Source: Catonia carolina (lineage: Eukaryota > Arthropoda > Insecta > Hemiptera > Achilidae). Taken from it: a DNA stretch of 64,000 nucleotides. Position 1 is the first letter of the stretch, and each line of letters starts with the position of its first letter. Both the position numbers and the translations under genes were made by a program. Of the stretch, positions 47,547 to 58,232 are shown one piece after another. The notes beneath the pieces were generated by a model. The model did not search any database and had not been told where the DNA came from. It saw nothing but the letters and a program-made list of their open reading frames with translations. The stretch lies in contig JAQMRL010000008.1 of the NCBI GenBank assembly GCA_035578175.1, positions 95,055,041 through 95,119,040 of the forward strand, given 5' to 3'.

Positions 47547-48455
47547 CTGAGAAAATTATTAAGTTTTATCATTTATGAAAATAAATCATGTCTATCTGTT
47601 CTGTTATAAAAAACCTGTTCTGGTTTTCCACAATACCAAAAATTAAGTTTAATAGAAATAACTGATTTGTAATTTAAATACATATTTAAACCTTTTAAAG
47701 AAAAAGTAATATGTTTATACATACAATCAAAATATGTAATACATTTTAATATATAATAATATTTTCCTAGATTCGCATAATATTTTGTTTTGTATAAAAT
47801 TATATGAAAATTTAAATTGTATTGATCGCATTATGAGTTGAAAGGGTAGATAATAAAATTCCATTAGGGTAATTGTTATGCATTATAGCAGAGAACAACG
47901 TGTATTCACTCGAATGGAATTCTACTAAAAAATAAAAATTATTGATACACGTTATTTAAAAATGTATTTACACGATAAGGTCATAGAGCAACATATCCAC
48001 GTAATATACTTCCTAGAAAAACTGTAATAAAACAATTTCATAGCTGATTGTCAATATTGTAACCAAAAAGCCCACAATTGTTTCGATTTAACTTTGTATA
48101 ATGGAAGTTTGACAAATACCAAGCTGCATATAAAGACTTGTGTGTCAACACCGTGAAGAAAGAAAACTATGCAGCTTAAATCAAAATATCAAGTAAAATT
48201 AAATTACCCTAATTCTTTGCTGCTTAAGTTACCTACGAGGAATGGTACGATCATACTCTATAGCTACGCGCGCCAATTTAGATTGGACAAAATATACATT
48301 GCATTCTGTTCAATTTAAGAACAATAAACAACCCCATTGCTCAACGTTAAATATCTTTTGCTCAATCTTAAACCAAAAATCTCTCTAATCTTCATCTTCA
48401 ATCTCATTACTTCTTATTTTATATACACGCAAAAAAACAAAAACAAAAATCCTAA
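47506..48455. promoter_or_regulatory. Upstream region of exon D (duplicated unit)
   Basis: A short TA run (47512-47537), then unit DNA with the conserved block GATAATAAAATTCC at about 47848 and the second block near 48060-48160. No gene. Confidence 0.4.
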
Positions 48456-48469
48456 CGGTTTTATGCTTT

Positions 48470-49337
48470 TTTTAAGTTATTTATTTAAGGTCACATCAAC
48501 AATGCAGTCATTAGCGCGACCAGTTATTACAACAAAATTATAACAGCATCCAGTACACTGCTGATACATAATTACAAAAACCAATCAACAAACGTAACAA
48601 CAAAGAATTAATTCCTAACAAAAATTAAAAACAATAACAACGATGACTGCTCGGTAAAATTCAATCGGTGACCGAATTTAGTGTCACACACACACACACA
48701 CACACACAAATACCACTCATTTACATGTACACAGAACTATTTACATAGTTTTACTTAAAGACATCATAAAAGTTATGTATGCCCATAACGGGCAGATGGA
48801 GTGTTAAATTAATTGCACTCGATCTGTTGGTTCCAGGGCTACAAAAAATAGTTCTGTTTCTTATCACATAGTCAGCCAATTATATGAGTAAACTATTTAA
48901 GAACAGAAGAAGTAGAGGTGTAAAAGACACTAGTCAGAGTTACCTCCTCTGATAGTAATGAATTTCACTATACAGCCAGACCCTGTGGTGAATGAAGTGA
49001 AGGTGTCTTTTTCAGGGTGGAAAGTGGGTGATTTTCGGAGGGCCTGGCATGCTGATAAGCATACTCTTTCAACTCAGTGAGGAAGGCAATGGTAAACCAC
49101 CTCACTCCTCGTTTTTACTTAGTAAAACCTCTAGAGGTTCAAACCAGCTTCTCGGCTGTTGACCTAAACAACACAATAATTATGTACAAAATTATACAAA
49201 TTTAGGCTCTTTATCACTCGCAACACACTTTCAATCGTGTCGTCATAGCAGAAAAGATTACTCATTGACACGTCTTGAAGCTGAAATTTTCTTCTCTGAA
49301 CTTCTGTGAAATGACAATCACATAAAATGTGTTTCAC
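48470..49337 (-). pseudogene. 5'-truncated I-like LINE end, interrupted by R400
   Basis: CGGTTTTATGCTTT is duplicated at 48456-48469 and 49338-49351. The minus strand starts in ORF2 at its C-terminal zinc region (KHILCDCHFTEVQRRKF, near 49330-49280). It ends with the tail GTCGCGCTAATGAC and GTTGATGTGACC near 48490-48520, the same tail type as the LINE at 12675 and the type A SINEs. An R400 copy (48781-49175) has inserted in it. A CA microsatellite is at 48687-48709. Confidence 0.7.
48781..49175 (+). repeat. R400 repeat, copy 6
   Basis: Starts GCCCATAACGGGCAGATGGA and ends GCTGTTGACCTAAACAACA. Nested inside the LINE end at 48470-49337, so it is younger than that insertion. Confidence 0.75.
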
Positions 49338-49440
49338 CGGTTTTATGCTTTAGTTAGGTTAACAACGTGACATTAAGATAAATTTATTTGTTTACAAAAA
49401 TAATAAGGAAAAGTAGTGCAAAAAATTCAAATTTACTTAC

Positions 49441-49623
49441 AATTTTTTGTTGTTTAGATGCATATATTATAATAAAATAATAGCTCAGAGCAAAATAAAA
49501 ACACCATAGTATCATAAAATACGATAACATTTCTTTCCGAATCGTAAAGTACATGAATCCTACTAACTCATACTTGACATGTATATGATAGTACAATAAA
49601 TATGGTCCATACGCAATATTCAT
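49441..49623 (-). pseudogene. Gustatory receptor first exon E, 3' part
   Basis: The last 57 codons of exon E, from the middle of MNIAYGPY to IYASKQQKI and the donor ATT|GTAAGTAAA (intron from 49440). It continues the frame of 51717-52479 exactly when the LINE and one copy of the duplication ACGCAATATTCAT are removed: 763 + 170 = 933 bp, the same exon length as B and D. The part is open and the donor intact. Confidence 0.8.
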
Positions 49624-51716
49624 ACGCAATATTAACAGGGAATGGATGCAATTAGTGGATTGCATGAGAGGAGCTGCAGCGGAGTCTCTAGGTGAGAGGA
49701 AAAAGAGAGGTAATCGCAAAGGGATACCGTTTTGGGATGAAGAATTGGCAAGCTTGGTTCGAACTAAAAAAGAGGCTTACTTGAGATATCTGCAGAGTAG
49801 ATCGCAACAGGATCTAGAAGAATACCACAGAAGGTCGGCGGCCGCTAAAAAAGAAATACGGAAACGCAAAAGAGAAGGATGGGAAAGAACTGTCAGCCAA
49901 ATTGAGCATGACGTCCATGGTAGACAGGAGCATGCTTACAAATTTCTAAACAGGTTAAACAGAGAGGTCAAGGATAATATATCGATAAATCCTATACCAG
50001 AAGAGGAATGGTTGGACTTTTTCGAGAAATTATGGACGTCTGGCGAAGAAAATGTAACCAACTTGCCCAATGACACTAATGTGGACGACCTTTCTATGGA
50101 AGAGATATCGGAAGCATTGAAAGCAAGTAGAAATAGGAAGGCTCCGGGGCCGGATGGAATTAATGTTGAGCTGATCAAGTATGCCTCTCGGAGTTTCCTA
50201 GAGAGGCTGCTGTCATTCTTTAACTGGTGTTGGAAGCTAGGACAGATACCTGAACAATGGGGAGAGTCTGTGGTAATACCAGTATTTAAGAAAGGAAATA
50301 GGAAAGACTGCGGAAACTATAGAGGCATCAGCCTCCTTAACACGGGCTACAAGGTCTATGCAAAGATTATAACTAACCGGCTGAAGATTATCGCGGAGGG
50401 GATACTGGGTGAAGAACAAAACGGCTTCAGGATGGGAAGGTCGTGCTCAGACTGTGTTTTCGCCTTGAACCAAATTGTAGAGAAGCATAGAGAGTACAAC
50501 GTCCCGACGTATGTTGCTTTTCTGGACTATGTGAAGGCTTTTGATCAGGTTAAGAGAAAGAAGCTATGGGATATTTTAATACAAAGGGGTATACCTACAC
50601 ATCTAGTCAGAGTGATACAAAGTATGTACCAGAACACAAAAATACAGATAAAAGTGGGAGGTAAAACTGGTGCAGGAAAAAGAGAGATAACACAAGGAGT
50701 GAGACAAGGGTGTCTTTTATCACCCGTATTATTTAACATTTATATTGACGATGCCGTAAGCAACTGGCGAAACAAATTAAAAACGAGGTTTTTAGTAGAT
50801 GGTATGCCTCTAGACACTCTATTGTTTGCAGATGATCAGGTAGTGTTTGCAGACTCGGAGGATAATTTGCAACGAGCTGTATATTCACTGAGCAAAATTT
50901 ATAAGGAATATAACTTGGAAATATCGGCAACAAAGACGAAGGTGTGGGGTTTTGTTGGAGAGGAACCTCTTAGAAGCAAAATTGTTTTGGCTGATCAGAT
51001 ATTGGAGCAGGTGTCAGGGTTCCAGTACCTAGGATGTAGATTATCCTATGGGGAGAGTGAAGATGTGGACTGGAAAATACATAAATTCCAACGTCTATTA
51101 GGAACCATAAGCAGAACATTAAAAGGGAAAGTAAGGAAGGAGACAATTATTAAATTTTATAAGGTAATGGCTAGGCCGGTTCTGTTGTACGGCTCCGAAG
51201 CTTGGACACTGACCTCTCGTCAATACAGAAGAATCGAGGCAGCAGAGATGCGCTTTCTGAGAAGTATTGCGGGTTGCACTCTCAGGGATAGGATTAGAAG
51301 TGAGATAATAAGAAATCAACTTCATGTTGAGAATATTAGCGATATTATCAGGAAATATAGGAACAGTTGGAGGGAACATGTAGAGAGAATGGAGGAGAGT
51401 AGGATACCCAAGTTTTTGTGGCACTATAGAGCGAGAGGAAGAAGAAGAATTGGGAGACCGAGGAAGCGATGGAAGGACCAACTGTAGGAACGCATCGATC
51501 GGAATGGACTCGAACTTTCCAATTAGGAGCAATAATTTATGTATAGACGCAGGTTTCTATGATGAATTTTACTAAATTACAAAGTATACTTTTAAAATAT
51601 ACAATCTTTAACAAATGACAATTTCAAAAGAAAGCAACAAAAGAAGAAAACAACTACCATTGCAACGGAACAGGCTGGGTAAAGCCTAAGCCGTATAGTT
51701 GATGATGATGATGATG
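49624..51716 (+). mobile_element. RTE-like LINE inserted in GR exon E
   Basis: Target duplication ACGCAATATTCAT at 49611-49623 and 51717-51729. The element ends in a GATGATGATG repeat and is 5'-truncated (no endonuclease). At its 5' junction the first ten bases of the duplication (ACGCAATATT) are repeated once more at 49624-49633. Tail sequence GCCTAAGCCGTATAG precedes the GAT repeat. Confidence 0.9.
49646..51487 (+). CDS. Reverse transcriptase ORF of the RTE-like LINE (N-terminally truncated)
   Basis: An unbroken 613-codon frame. The order is a basic linker (about 1-150), then reverse transcriptase motifs: RNRKAPGPDGINVELI (about 160), NYRGISLLNTGYKVYAKII (about 225), EEQNGFRMGRSCSD (about 255), AFLDYVKAFDQV with the first catalytic aspartate (about 290), GVRQGCLLSPVLFNIYID (about 352), LLFADDQVVFAD with the catalytic pair (about 393), and FQYLGCRL (about 455). 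The C-terminus is basic (RARGRRRIGRPRKRW). It copies the element RNA onto nicked target DNA. The endonuclease is missing through 5' truncation, and the methionine shown is only the first in the frame. The lack of any stop argues for recent insertion. Clade assignment to RTE is by motif style and the short microsatellite tail. Confidence 0.85.
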   Translation: MQLVDCMRGAAAESLGERKKRGNRKGIPFWDEELASLVRTKKEAYLRYLQSRSQQDLEEYHRRSAAAKKEIRKRKREGWERTVSQIEHDVHGRQEHAYKFLNRLNREVKDNISINPIPEEEWLDFFEKLWTSGEENVTNLPNDTNVDDLSMEEISEALKASRNRKAPGPDGINVELIKYASRSFLERLLSFFNWCWKLGQIPEQWGESVVIPVFKKGNRKDCGNYRGISLLNTGYKVYAKIITNRLKIIAEGILGEEQNGFRMGRSCSDCVFALNQIVEKHREYNVPTYVAFLDYVKAFDQVKRKKLWDILIQRGIPTHLVRVIQSMYQNTKIQIKVGGKTGAGKREITQGVRQGCLLSPVLFNIYIDDAVSNWRNKLKTRFLVDGMPLDTLLFADDQVVFADSEDNLQRAVYSLSKIYKEYNLEISATKTKVWGFVGEEPLRSKIVLADQILEQVSGFQYLGCRLSYGESEDVDWKIHKFQRLLGTISRTLKGKVRKETIIKFYKVMARPVLLYGSEAWTLTSRQYRRIEAAEMRFLRSIAGCTLRDRIRSEIIRNQLHVENISDIIRKYRNSWREHVERMEESRIPKFLWHYRARGRRRIGRPRKRWKDQL

Positions 51717-52479
51717 ACGCAATATTCATTTGTTTAAAACACATTATTAAATCGTAATGAGATAATCTCAATTTTTGAGTTAACTTTAAAGGTATTTCAT
51801 CCTCTTGTAAAAATCCGTATTTAAAATTAATTATAAAATATTTAGTTATACTAGGTAAATTTGAAATTCTTAAATTAACACCACGTATGACTGTCATTAT
51901 GAATACAAAATGTATTTTAATTGGGGCCATATGGACTACGTCAAAGAATAACCAAATTATATTTACGGTTTCGTCAAAGTAATCATATATAGGTAGAAGT
52001 ATTGTTATAAAACTTACTGTTGCGCTTAGATACATAGAATATTTTCCTTCAATTTTTAAATTATTTATATTTTTTAATTTAAAATTTTTATATAAATTGA
52101 AATCAAAATTATCGAACTTCATTAATATGTTTTTTATATTGTTATATGTTCTGATCAACGCTATATGTTGTATTAAGAGAAATATTACTTGGCAAACACA
52201 GTAGAATTTACTCGTTTCAGGGATCGTGCCTTTCACAAATAAGTAGTAATTTTCGTCTGATTTAAACAAACCATAAGCAGTTATTAAACCTACAACTACC
52301 ACCAATATGTACGAAATTATAAATTGTATATTTTTCCATCTGTACTCAAAATAACCAGATGTACTCAAAGTTGTATCTTTTAAAGGAACTAAACATAAAT
52401 AACTAAAAATATTTAAAAATAATTTTACTGAATCATATAATCGAAAATTTAAAGCTATATTACTTTTATTATTGGCCAT
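51717..52479 (-). pseudogene. Gustatory receptor first exon E, 5' part (disrupted by a LINE)
   Basis: Starts at ATG 52477-52479 (MANNKSNIALNFRLYDSVKL) and runs open for 254 codons to CFKQMNIA, where the LINE interrupts; the frame then reads the antisense of the GAT tail as serines. It is the most diverged of the A-E group but has the same topology (YFEYRWKNIQFIISYILVVV, IHFVFIMTVIRGVNLRISNL). With 49441-49610 it gives a complete open 933-bp exon, so the only lesion I see is the LINE. It was probably functional until that event. Whether some chromosomes lack the LINE is unknown. Confidence 0.85.
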
Positions 52480-53120
52480 TTTTAAAAAATAAATTTATCT
52501 AATACTCTAGAAAAAATATATTATTTTTATTTTTATACCGCGCCTTTAATTTTGTAAATATTTAATTTTCTTTATTAAAATCTGTAATAATTAATAATTT
52601 TCATTTGTTTTATGAACGGATTCAAAATACATCTTTTCGTTGTCAAAAAATTCTCTTTTCGCTTTTCTACTAACAAAAAACGTAAGGTAGAAATAGTTTT
52701 TATAAAATTCAAATAGATAAATGATTTAACCTTTCAATGAAAATATGTTTTTTATGTATTATTATTAGTATAATATATTTTTCACAGTATCACATGTTTA
52801 TGCGTGGTATAAATTTCTACGGAAATTTAAAATTCTATTGAAATGATTATACTTTAGGCCGGTTGATAAGAAAATTCCATTTGTGAAATTGTTATGTATT
52901 ATTACAAAGAAAACCATGTATTCACCCTCATAGAATTCAACTAAGGAATGAAAATGATTGGTATAATATTGTTAAAAGTGTATTTAATACAGCGTTACTA
53001 TAAAGAAATAATTATATCGGTGTGAAATACGTAAGATATTATTGAACAATAATATTGTAAGAAAAACTTTAAAGTAGTATTTTAAGTAACCAAAAATCTT
53101 TATGTAATACATAACTATTT
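52480..53120. promoter_or_regulatory. Upstream region of exon E
   Basis: The conserved block GGTTGATAAGAAAATTCC lies at about 52860, some 380 bp before the ATG, matching units A-D. The second upstream block is not recognisable here. No gene. Confidence 0.4.
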
Positions 53121-54118
53121 GCCCCATAACAGGCAGGTGGAGTGTTAAATTATTTGCACTCGACTTCTAGTTCCAGGGCTTCAAAAAATAGTTCTGTTTC
53201 TTATCACATGAACAGCCAATTGTATGACTGAAGCATTTAAAAATAAAAGAGGTTGAGTTGTAAAAGACACTAATCAGAAGATACTAATTTAACGCAATTA
53301 TCTCCTCTTCTTCTTCTTCAAGTGCCGTCTCCGCGTCGGAGGTTGGCGATCATCATTGCTATTCTAACTTTCAAAACAGCTGCTCGGAACAGTGACGAGG
53401 AGTTGAGACCAAACCAATCTCTCAAATTCTTCAGCCAGGACGCTTTCCTTCTGCCCGGCCGGCGCTTTCCTGCAATCTTTCCTTCCATTATCAGCTGAAG
53501 AAGTCTGTATTTCCCGTTTTGAAGAACATGGCCGAAGTACTGCAGTTTTCGTCGCTTGATGTCGTAAAGCAGTTCCATCTCCTTGCCCATCCGAGTCAGT
53601 ACGTCCGTGTTTCGTACTCTATCGGTCCACGATATACGGAGCATGCGGCGGTATAGCCACATCTCAAACGCCTCCAGCCTATTTTCTAGAAGTTTCGTTA
53701 GTGTCCACCCTTCCTATCCGTAAAGAAGTACAGGAAGTACGTAGCACCTCAGAATTCGGAGCCTCGTGTTGAGACTAAGATCACGTTGGCACAATAGGTG
53801 TTTTAGTTTCGTGAACACTGCTCTGGCTTGCTCGATACGCGCTTTAACTTCCTGACCGTAGTCCCATTTGTCATTTAGGCAGCCTATTATCTCCTCTAAG
53901 AGTTATGAATTTCATTATACAGCCAGACTCTGTGGTGAATAAAGTAAATGTGTCATTTGTAAGGTGGAAAGTAGATTCTTTTTAGAGGGCATGCTATTAA
54001 GCATTCTTTTCCACTCAGTGAGGAAGGCAATTGTAAAACACCTCACTTCTCGTTTTACTTAGTAAAGCCTACAGCGGTTTCAACCAGCCTTACGGCTGAT
54101 GACCTAAACAACAACAAC
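53121..54118 (+). repeat. R400 repeat, copy 7, split by a LINE end
   Basis: The head starts CCCATAACAGGCAGGTGGAG and the tail ends GATGACCTAAACAACAACAAC. The two parts are separated by the LINE insertion 53309-53885. Confidence 0.75.
53309..53885 (-). pseudogene. LINE ORF2 C-terminal tail, same family as 26252
   Basis: Target duplication ATTATCTCCTCT at 53297-53308 and 53886-53897. The minus strand reads KWDYGQEVKARIEQARAVF, LLYG, stop, EGWTLTK, WLYRRMLRISWTDRVRNT, YFGHVLQNG and ends MMIANLRRGDGT, followed by a GAAGAAGAAG tail. One stop (TAG near 53718) breaks an otherwise open frame. Confidence 0.8.
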
Positions 54119-54853
54119 TGTCAATAACGTTCTTGAATTTTGAAAACAAAATTTTAAAAAAAACTGAAAGGTTTTCACGCTTCGTACATTTTAATTCAAT
54201 TGTTTTGCACATCACTGTTAAGTAATATGTAAAACATGATGACATACATTCAAGGAAAAAAATATTCAATATTTGCAACGCTAACGACCTAATCCAAATC
54301 AATTTAAACGCTTTGTAATATGTGTTTATCAACCGTTAGTTTGTTTCAAGTAATTGTTTGGCAAGGAACTGTGTAAACATTGATAACCTTGCGTGAGACG
54401 CGGGATGGGGCGCCTAAGCCCCAACAAGGCGCGTCCCAAGAGCATCTAGAATAATTTGCTCATTATGGCTGCTAGCCCGACTGTCTGCTGGCCCAACTAG
54501 TGTTACTTAACAATGGAAAGTGACTTTCAATAAACTCACTGACTGAGCTTACATGGAGGGATTTCTGTTTTTTAAGCAAATTCTTAATTTAATTCTGTCT
54601 CAAGTAACATTTTACTAATTTGTTTGAATGATTTGAGATTATAAAGTGAATAGCAAAAGGAAGCTGTTAATGAATACGGCTAGAAATGTTTATTTTATTT
54701 TATAGCCGTAACAACAGCTTGGTAATTAGCAACTACGGCGGGTTACGTGACTGGAACAGTGGTTTGTGACTTGTTATAATTTCTAGGTCCCAACCAGGAT
54801 TGAACTCGGGGCATCTGCGTTGTGGGCTACATTAATTTGTAAATATACTTTTT
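54119..54853. other. No gene; a GC-rich stretch and a possible SINE relic
   Basis: A GC-rich stretch (GACGCGGGATGGGGCGCC, CAAGGCGCGTCCC) is at about 54396-54440. Near 54785-54830, CCAACCAGGATTGAACTCGG looks like an antisense B box of a decayed SINE. Nothing else. Confidence 0.4.
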
Positions 54854-54984
54854 ACTTTCTCTTGCCTATATGAATATATAGGAAGGAAAGTATTGTTTTC
54901 ATGTCGATTTTTCGAAATCGAGTTTTCACCGGATCTATACGTTTTCAGACCCCCTGAACCCAAAAAACATGTTTTTAGCGATTG

Positions 54985-55023
<39 letters not shown>

Positions 55024-55824
55024 TGCGTGTGTGTGTGTGTGTGTGTGTGAGTGTGTGTGTGTGTGAGTGTGTACAAAATATCTCAAGAACGGAACGTTGT
55101 ACGAACTTGAAACTTGAAACTTAAGTTACATACCTTTACCGGACCCGACACGAACATTTTAATCAAAATCGGTCAACCGGAAGTAGTAGTTTATTCGTGT
55201 AATTTTTCACTTTTTTGTGATTTTCTCAAAAACTGGTCCTATGATTTTTTTAAAAATCGCCTGGTTTACTCAATTTTTTATTTTCTACAAGATAGGGTAG
55301 GCGTCATGTGTGCTGAAATTCTTGGTGACGGTGTTTTCTCGTAAAAACGTTGTTTTTTAAGATTACGGCTTTTAATATGCATTTTAGCGCAAAACTTTAT
55401 ATAGTAATAAAAATTGTAGAGAATTTAAAATTCTACAACTTTTATTCCAAACAATATTTTGTATAACTCTTAGTTTAGCGGTAATTTGCAATTTTCTGTT
55501 TTTTTTTCTCACGAAAATGTGTGAAAAATTGATTTTTTAAAGATTTCGGCCTTAGTATGCATTTTACGACAAAATTGTATATAATTAAATTTATAGAAAA
55601 TTAAAAGATCTACAACTTTTATTTAAAGCATTTTTCTCTACAAAGCCTAGTTTAGAGAGTGATTTTCCGTATTTCTAAGCCAAACTGAGGTTGATTTTCA
55701 TTTTTCGTCTTTCACTCATGATTAAAATAAGGTTATATTTTTGAGGTTAGTTTTTTGTTTATTTCTAATGTTTTATTATTAATGTTAGATTTATTGTTAA
55801 TTAATTGCACTGGCAAGAGAAAGT
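54854..55824. mobile_element. GT-rich transposon with 13-bp inverted ends, copy 2
   Basis: Starts ACTTTCTCTTGCC and ends GGCAAGAGAAAGT, 971 bp, collinear with copy 1 (27884-29354 less its LTR). The GT tract is at about 54987-55073. A 100-codon minus-strand frame across the tract is not a gene. Confidence 0.8.
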
Positions 55825-56440
55825 TGTGTGAGTGTTTCACACCAGATTTTTTGTTAAAGTTGCACTGTTTAAATAATTTGTTCTTTTTTTAATCACTAAT
55901 GTGTGTACATTTTAATCTGTTCAATTCACAACAGTAAGCAGCCCCATGACCCAATTATATGAGGATTATGTGTATGACACGTGTAAATGAGGTGTAGTTG
56001 TACATAACCAGGTCGACCATCACGAGAGAGTATATTTAATTGAACCCCAACCATCAAAGTATACAAGTAACCACTGACTAGTATTCAAATCCGTATAAAA
56101 GTAACCTTTACTAAGATTTTTTTTCTCCTTAATTCTTTATTTACAACTAAAATTTTTACAACAAGCAAATGTGATGATGATGATAATAAAGTAAATGACA
56201 TGATAGGCATGGGAGGGGTAGGGCTTCCATTGATGCCTCCCGTAAAATGAAATTTAAGTATCAAACTAGCAGGTCTCTACTCCAGCGTCTTGTAAGGCGT
56301 CTAGGATTTACTAAGATTTGAACTAGGAACCTTCGTCTCCGAAAATGAACTCTTAAACGGATAACTCGTGGAGACGACTATAATATTAACTATGCCTCAT
56401 CCCTCACACACAAAAAAAAAATTTTAATAATATTAAAATA
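55825..56440 (-). repeat. Probable decayed SINE
   Basis: GATTTGAACTAGGAACCTTC at about 56314 is an antisense B-box-like sequence, and TTTACTAAGATTT occurs twice (about 56108 and 56307). No TSD or family partner is clear. The rest of the stretch holds nothing recognised. Confidence 0.35.
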
Positions 56441-56443
56441 AAA

Positions 56444-56474
56444 CCAACAAACCCCGCGTAGCGGGGTTCGTTGG
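56444..56474. other. GC-rich perfect-loop hairpin
   Basis: CCAACAAACCCCGC, loop GTA, GCGGGGTTCGTTGG: a 14-bp stem with one mismatch, preceded by A runs and followed by a repeated TTGGTTGGTTC. It stands out in AT-rich DNA. A transposon subterminal hairpin is the likeliest source; function is unknown. Confidence 0.6.
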
Positions 56475-56596
56475 TTGGTTCATGTGACTTTACCTCTAGA
56501 CCAACCCGTTCAGTCATTCAATAATAATGTATTTTTTACGTCAAACCTGAAGTAATTGTCGTTCTCATTTTTTTTAGTCTCCTATTTAGAACTTAT

Positions 56597-56995
56597 GCCC
56601 ATAACGGCCAGATGGAGTGTTAAATTAAATGTACTCGATCTGTTAGTTCCAGGGCTACAAAAATAATTCTGTTTCTTATCACATAGTCAGTCAATTATAT
56701 GACTGAACTATATATGAACAAAAGAGGTAGAGGTGTAAAAGACACTAGTTAGAGTTATCTCCTCTGAGAGTAACGAATTTCGCTATACAGCCAGACTCTG
56801 TGGTGAATGAAGTGAATGTGTCATTTTTGCAAGGTGGGAAGTAGATTCTTTTTAGAGAGCCGGGCATGCTAATAAGAATTCTTTTCCACTCAGTGAGGAA
56901 GGCAATTGTAAACCACCTCACTTCTCGTTTTACTTAGTAAAGCCTACTGCGGTTCAAATCAGCCTTTCGGCTGTTGACCTAAACAACACAACAAC
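56597..56995 (+). repeat. R400 repeat, copy 8
   Basis: Starts GCCCATAACGGCCAGATGGA and ends GCTGTTGACCTAAACAACACAACAAC. Confidence 0.75.
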
Positions 56996-57767
56996 TTTAG
57001 AACTTAAGGTAATATAAGAAATAAATTATTTTCAGACTCAATTAATTCATCTCTGGATCCATCCAGTCAGTCACATGGTAGAAAGTCGCTTTTAATTTAA
57101 AAAAACTGGTCGGGCGTGTGACGTTTAACGGTGACCAACCTGACCGTTATAAACGAACAAACATCGCTTGACTTCCCTGTTCAAACTCTCTCTAAAATTA
57201 ATTCCCAGCAACTAAAAGTGATCAAATTGGGTGGTATATTTTTGAAAAATAAATCCAGTTTTCGTTAACACAAACAGAGGTAAAATAGATTCTGGCTTTC
57301 TGGATAGCCGTCAATCAGTTGGTGGAAATTGGCTATTAAATAACCGTTCATATGAAAAGGCACCTTATCTACACTAAACCAAATTTTCAGTAGAGCAAAA
57401 AAACTGAAATTAGATTAAAAAATGACATTTGTTTAAAATATTACTTATTATTTTCTGCGTATAAAAATTACTTTATTTTATTTTATTTTGAATTTCAAAC
57501 CTGATTAAATACCCAAGTATAAACAGTATGTCAAATTCAAACGGACCGTAGCTTCACTAATGTTCTTTTTATTGGTGAATTTAAGATCCCGTTTTTGTTG
57601 GATATGTAAAAGAAAAACTAAAAGTTCTGGCTGAATATATGAAAAATGTAAAAATGCACTGTACAGTAACTTATCCTTCCAATAAAATAGTCAGTTAGTG
57701 TCTTCACACTTAACAAGCAAATCAATAAAATTATTAGAATGTAAATGTTTAGTTTAGGCCTATTTCT
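56996..57767. other. No recognised feature
   Basis: AT-rich DNA; no exon or repeat recognised. Confidence 0.45.
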
Positions 57768-57920
57768 CTCGGTAACGTGCTCGCCTCTCATCATGCGGTC
57801 TTGGGTTCAAATCCCATTCAGGCAAGGCATATTTTAATACGTACAAAAAATCATTTCATCCTTCACCGTCTCATTAGCAGTAATTGCTCAACAGTCGGAC
57901 GTTAAACCAAAACAGGCCTA
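57768..57920 (+). repeat. tRNA-derived SINE, tail type B
   Basis: GGTAACGTGCTCGCCTCTCA and the B-box-like GGGTTCAAATCCC, then a body shared with the type A SINEs (CATTTCATCCT) and the tail CAACAGTCGGACGTTAAACC. The head before GGTAACG is lost or truncated. Confidence 0.75.
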
Positions 57921-58228
57921 TTTCTAGTATCATTATCGTTTTATTTATTTAATTTTTAGATTAGTTTCCTTGGTATTATTTCAATTTACTAATGCAATTT
58001 ATCAAAAGACACAAATTTGTTGTAATGATTTACCCCTGTTGCATGTTAAAATTACAATATAATTTTTCAATTTTTTGTTCGTCCGTAAATTTTTACATTT
58101 GACATGATCTCAGATAATCTGCTACAGGATTTTAACAATTTAAAATACCAATTATTTGAAATATCACTGAATTCAGCACAAAATAATACATAGTGAGACA
58201 AGACAAGACAAGGAAAGTCAGTTCTAAT
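57921..58228. other. No recognised feature
   Basis: AT-rich DNA; nothing recognised. Confidence 0.45.
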
Positions 58229-58232
58229 ATAC

